Positions 5,134 to 6,459 of a DNA stretch of 6,459 nt are shown piece by piece. The position numbers and the translations under genes were made by a program. Positions within the stretch are counted from its first letter, which is position 1; each line of letters opens with the position of its first letter. Under the pieces are notes generated by a model that ran no database searches, was not told where the DNA came from, and worked only from the letters and a program-made list of their open reading frames with translations. The stretch is from Nitrospiria bacterium. Its GTDB lineage: Bacteria > Nitrospirota > CAKKRA01 > 9FT-COMBO-42-15. The DNA lies in NCBI GenBank assembly GCA_919903585.1, contig CAKKST010000128.1, forward strand, positions 1 through 6,459. Direction: 5' to 3'.

Positions 5134-5165
5134 ATTACTCATTACGATTTACGCATCACGATTTA
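5131..5165 (-). repeat. Five tandem 7-bp units between rplN and rplX
   Basis: Read on the minus strand from 5165 to 5131, the gap is five consecutive heptads: TAAATCG (5165-5159), TGATGCG (5158-5152), TAAATCG (5151-5145), TAATGAG (5144-5138) and TAATGAG (5137-5131). Units 1 and 3 are identical, as are 4 and 5. The first unit supplies the rplN stop codon, and each unit begins with TAA or TGA. Because 7 is not a multiple of 3, these stops fall in all three frames. The last unit plus the next base makes the GAGG used as the rplX ribosome binding site. Heptanucleotide tandem repeats are known from intergenic regions of other bacteria; I cannot name this family. Confidence 0.85.
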
Positions 5166-5531
5166 CAATACCTCAGGTGCAAGGGATATTATCTTCATAA
5201 AATTCATCTTTCTTAACTCCCTCGCAACAGGTCCGAATATCCTTGAACCGATAGGCTCGCCCTGCTGATTGATCAGGACTGCAGCATTGTTGTCAAATTT
5301 TATATAGGAGCCGTCATCCCTCTTCATGCCCTTTTTAGAGCGCACGACCACTGCCCTTGCTACCTGCCCCTTCTTGACAGTGCCCTCCGGTATGGCCTCC
5401 TTAACACTGACCATAATTACATCGCCGATATTTGCATACCGCCTCCTTGTCCCACCCGAGACATGTATGCACATAACCTTTTTTGCACCTGAATTGTCTG
5501 CAACCTCAAGCATTGTTCGCATCTGGATCAT
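5163..5531 (-). CDS. rplN: Large subunit ribosomal protein L14
   Basis: L14 (uL14) lies on the subunit interface of the 50S particle, contacts 16S rRNA through bridge B8, and is the docking site of the silencing factor RsfS. The 122-residue length is the standard bacterial size. The start MIQMRTMLEVADNSGAKKVM is typical, and residues 60-86 (AVVVRSKKGMKRDDGS and onward) are the family signature. The C-terminus SLAPEVL is also canonical, so the gene is intact. The TAA stop coincides with the first three bases of a tandem 7-bp repeat that fills the gap to rplX. A weak binding site, AGGTGG, spans the rpsQ stop with about 10 nt to the ATG. Confidence 0.98.
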   Translation of the reverse strand: MIQMRTMLEVADNSGAKKVMCIHVSGGTRRRYANIGDVIMVSVKEAIPEGTVKKGQVARAVVVRSKKGMKRDDGSYIKFDNNAAVLINQQGEPIGSRIFGPVARELRKMNFMKIISLAPEVL

Positions 5532-5545
5532 CGTTTACACACCAC

Positions 5546-5812
5546 CTATATCGTCTCTTTTGCCTGCTCTATTATTTCAATTACCTTCCATCTCTTCCTT
5601 TTGCTCAATGGCCTTGTCTCAATCACCTTAACCACATCTCCGATATTGCACTTATTCTCCCTGTCATCAGCCATCAGCTTTGTCATCCTCTTTATAACCT
5701 TCTTATATACAGGATGCTGCACCAGCCTCTTTATTGCCACCACAACAGTCTTGTCCATCTTATTGCTAACCACTTCACCTATATATTCTTTTCTCTTTTT
5801 AATAGTATCCAT
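5546..5812 (-). CDS. rpsQ: Small subunit ribosomal protein S17
   Basis: S17 (uS17) is a primary 16S rRNA-binding protein that helps start assembly of the 30S body. The 88 residues form an OB-fold. Visible hallmarks are GEVVSNKMDKTVVVAIKR (residues 12-29), the HPVYKK strand (33-38) and the signature GDVVKVIETRPLSKRKRW (58-75). Many homologues have a His-Asp pair near residue 49; here the segment reads ADDREN, a mild variation. The ATG follows AAAGGA with a 7-nt spacer and lies 14 nt after rpmC. rplN starts 14 nt downstream, and its binding site overlaps the TAG stop of rpsQ. Confidence 0.97.
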   Translation of the reverse strand: MDTIKKRKEYIGEVVSNKMDKTVVVAIKRLVQHPVYKKVIKRMTKLMADDRENKCNIGDVVKVIETRPLSKRKRWKVIEIIEQAKETI

Positions 5813-5826
5813 TGTTTAGTCCTTTA

Positions 5827-6030
5827 TTACTTCTTTGCAGAAGCAGCCTCTTTCTCCTTTAAGACAGTTTTAACCCTTGCAACATCCCTTCTCACCTGAG
5901 TAAACCTTGCCGGGCTCTCAACCCTGCCAGCAGCAAGCTGAAACTTCAGATTGAAAAATTCCTTTCTCAGCTCCTTTTCCTTATTGTCCAGTTCCTCAAT
6001 TGTCAGGTCTCTCAGTTCCTTTGGTTTCAT
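5827..6030 (-). CDS. rpmC: Large subunit ribosomal protein L29
   Basis: L29 (uL29) is a small helical protein at the polypeptide exit tunnel, next to L23, in the region where signal recognition particle and trigger factor dock. The 67-residue product is typical in size. It shows the two-helix pattern: an N-terminal helix starting MKPKELRDLTIEEL, then residues 16-33 with alternating charge, and the signature ARFTQVRRDVARVKT at residues 41-55. The tail EKEAASAKK is variable among species. The ATG overlaps the rplP stop (ATGA), and a strong AGGAGAGG ribosome binding site lies inside the last codons of rplP. It is followed after 14 nt by rpsQ, the universal order in this operon. Confidence 0.97.
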   Translation of the reverse strand: MKPKELRDLTIEELDNKEKELRKEFFNLKFQLAAGRVESPARFTQVRRDVARVKTVLKEKEAASAKK

Positions 6031-6446
6031 AATACCTCTCCTGACCTTTTAATAAATTTGGTGGCGATTGGAATCTTATGCGCTGCAAGCCTGAAGGCCT
6101 CCTTTGCTGTCTCTTCTGTCACGCCGTCCATTTCGTATAGCATCCTTCCCGGTTTAATAACCGCAACCCAGTATTCAGGGGAACCCTTCCCCTTGCCCAT
6201 TCTTGTTTCTGCAGGCTTCTTGGTTATCGGCTTGTCAGGGAATATCCTTATCCATATCTTGCCGCCCCTTTTCACATGCCTCGTCATTGCAATCCTCGCA
6301 GCCTCAATCTGTCTGCTGGATATCCAGCCCGGTTCAGTTGCCTTTAAGCCGAACTCGCCGAAGCTGAGCCTTGAGCCCCTGTATGCCTTACCGGTCATAC
6401 GGCCCTTCATCATCTTTCTGAATTTAACCTTCTTTGGACTAAGCAT
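6027..6446 (-). CDS. rplP: Large subunit ribosomal protein L16
   Basis: L16 (uL16) is a late-assembling protein of the 50S subunit that sits near the A-site tRNA elbow and the peptidyl transferase centre. The 139 residues match the usual bacterial length (about 136 to 144). The N-terminus MLSPKKVKFRK is the family start, and the segment RMGKGKGSPEYWVAVIKPG (residues 82-100) is the L16 hallmark; Arg82 corresponds to the arginine that is hydroxylated in E. coli L16. The ATG is preceded by GGAAAGG with a 6-nt spacer. The TGA stop overlaps the rpmC ATG by 4 nt (ATGA), which suggests coupled translation of L16 and L29. The product is complete with no missing motif. Confidence 0.98.
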   Translation of the reverse strand: MLSPKKVKFRKMMKGRMTGKAYRGSRLSFGEFGLKATEPGWISSRQIEAARIAMTRHVKRGGKIWIRIFPDKPITKKPAETRMGKGKGSPEYWVAVIKPGRMLYEMDGVTEETAKEAFRLAAHKIPIATKFIKRSGEVL

Positions 6447-6447
6447 C

Positions 6448-6459
6448 TTATGCCTTTCC
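6448..6459 (-). CDS. rpsC: Probable last codons of rpsC (ribosomal protein S3), cut by the window edge
   Basis: On the minus strand the window begins with GGA AAG GCA TAA, which would read Gly-Lys-Ala-stop and end 1 nt before the rplP start codon. S3 is the usual gene upstream of rplP in S10-type operons and often ends in a basic Gly/Lys-rich tail, so the remnant fits rpsC. Only three codons are visible, so the assignment rests on gene order and cannot be proved from the sequence. The same bases carry the rplP ribosome binding site. Confidence 0.4.
   Translation of the reverse strand, partial: GKA

Noticed and set aside
4882..5268. Plus-strand open frame of 128 codons opposite rplX and rplN
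   Set aside because: It is antisense to two certain genes, crosses the heptad repeat and has no recognisable domain. The other plus-strand frames are rejected on the same grounds.
1..6459. Internal promoters
   Set aside because: AT-rich strings near the gaps do not form a convincing -35/-10 pair with proper spacing on the minus strand, and I did not want to force one.

Overview
The window is a stretch of a bacterial S10-spc type ribosomal protein operon. Every gene lies on the minus strand, so transcription runs from the right end (6459) towards position 1. In transcription order it holds a probable last-codon remnant of rpsC, then rplP (L16), rpmC (L29), rpsQ (S17), rplN (L14), rplX (L24), rplE (L5), rpsN (S14), rpsH (S8), rplF (L6), rplR (L18), rpsE (S5), rpmD (L30), rplO (L15), secY, and the first 29 codons of map (methionine aminopeptidase). 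The products cover large and small subunit ribosomal proteins, the membrane channel for protein export, and the enzyme that trims the initiator methionine, so the block links ribosome assembly, secretion and N-terminal maturation.

The organism is a bacterium. The sequence styles of SecY, S5 and L5, the zinc-binding (CxxC/CxxC) S14 of 61 residues and an L24 with a CxxC/CxxC tail remind me of Nitrospirota or former Deltaproteobacteria lineages. That placement is an impression from the proteins and was not tested. adk, which sits between secY and map in many bacteria, is absent here.

The genes are packed tightly: one 4-nt overlap (rplP/rpmC), one exact abutment (rplO/secY), and most other gaps of 4 to 21 nt. 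Three gaps are larger: 73 nt (rplE-rpsN), 60 nt (rpmD-rplO) and 39 nt (rplN-rplX). Each of these three holds a different repeat: a 22-bp perfect inverted repeat with a 3-nt loop, a 32-bp perfect palindrome, and five tandem 7-bp units. They look like small repetitive elements lodged in an otherwise compact essential operon, and they are the most noteworthy part of the window. Two of them also create false upstream extensions of rpsN and rplO that automatic gene calling would readily accept.

Four genes start with a non-ATG codon by my reading (rplR, rpsE and secY with TTG, rpsN with GTG), each behind a purine-rich Shine-Dalgarno sequence. I see no RNA gene, CRISPR array, insertion sequence, clear promoter or intrinsic terminator, and no gene-free stretch longer than 73 bases. 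I find no new multi-gene system; the coding content is a conserved housekeeping operon.
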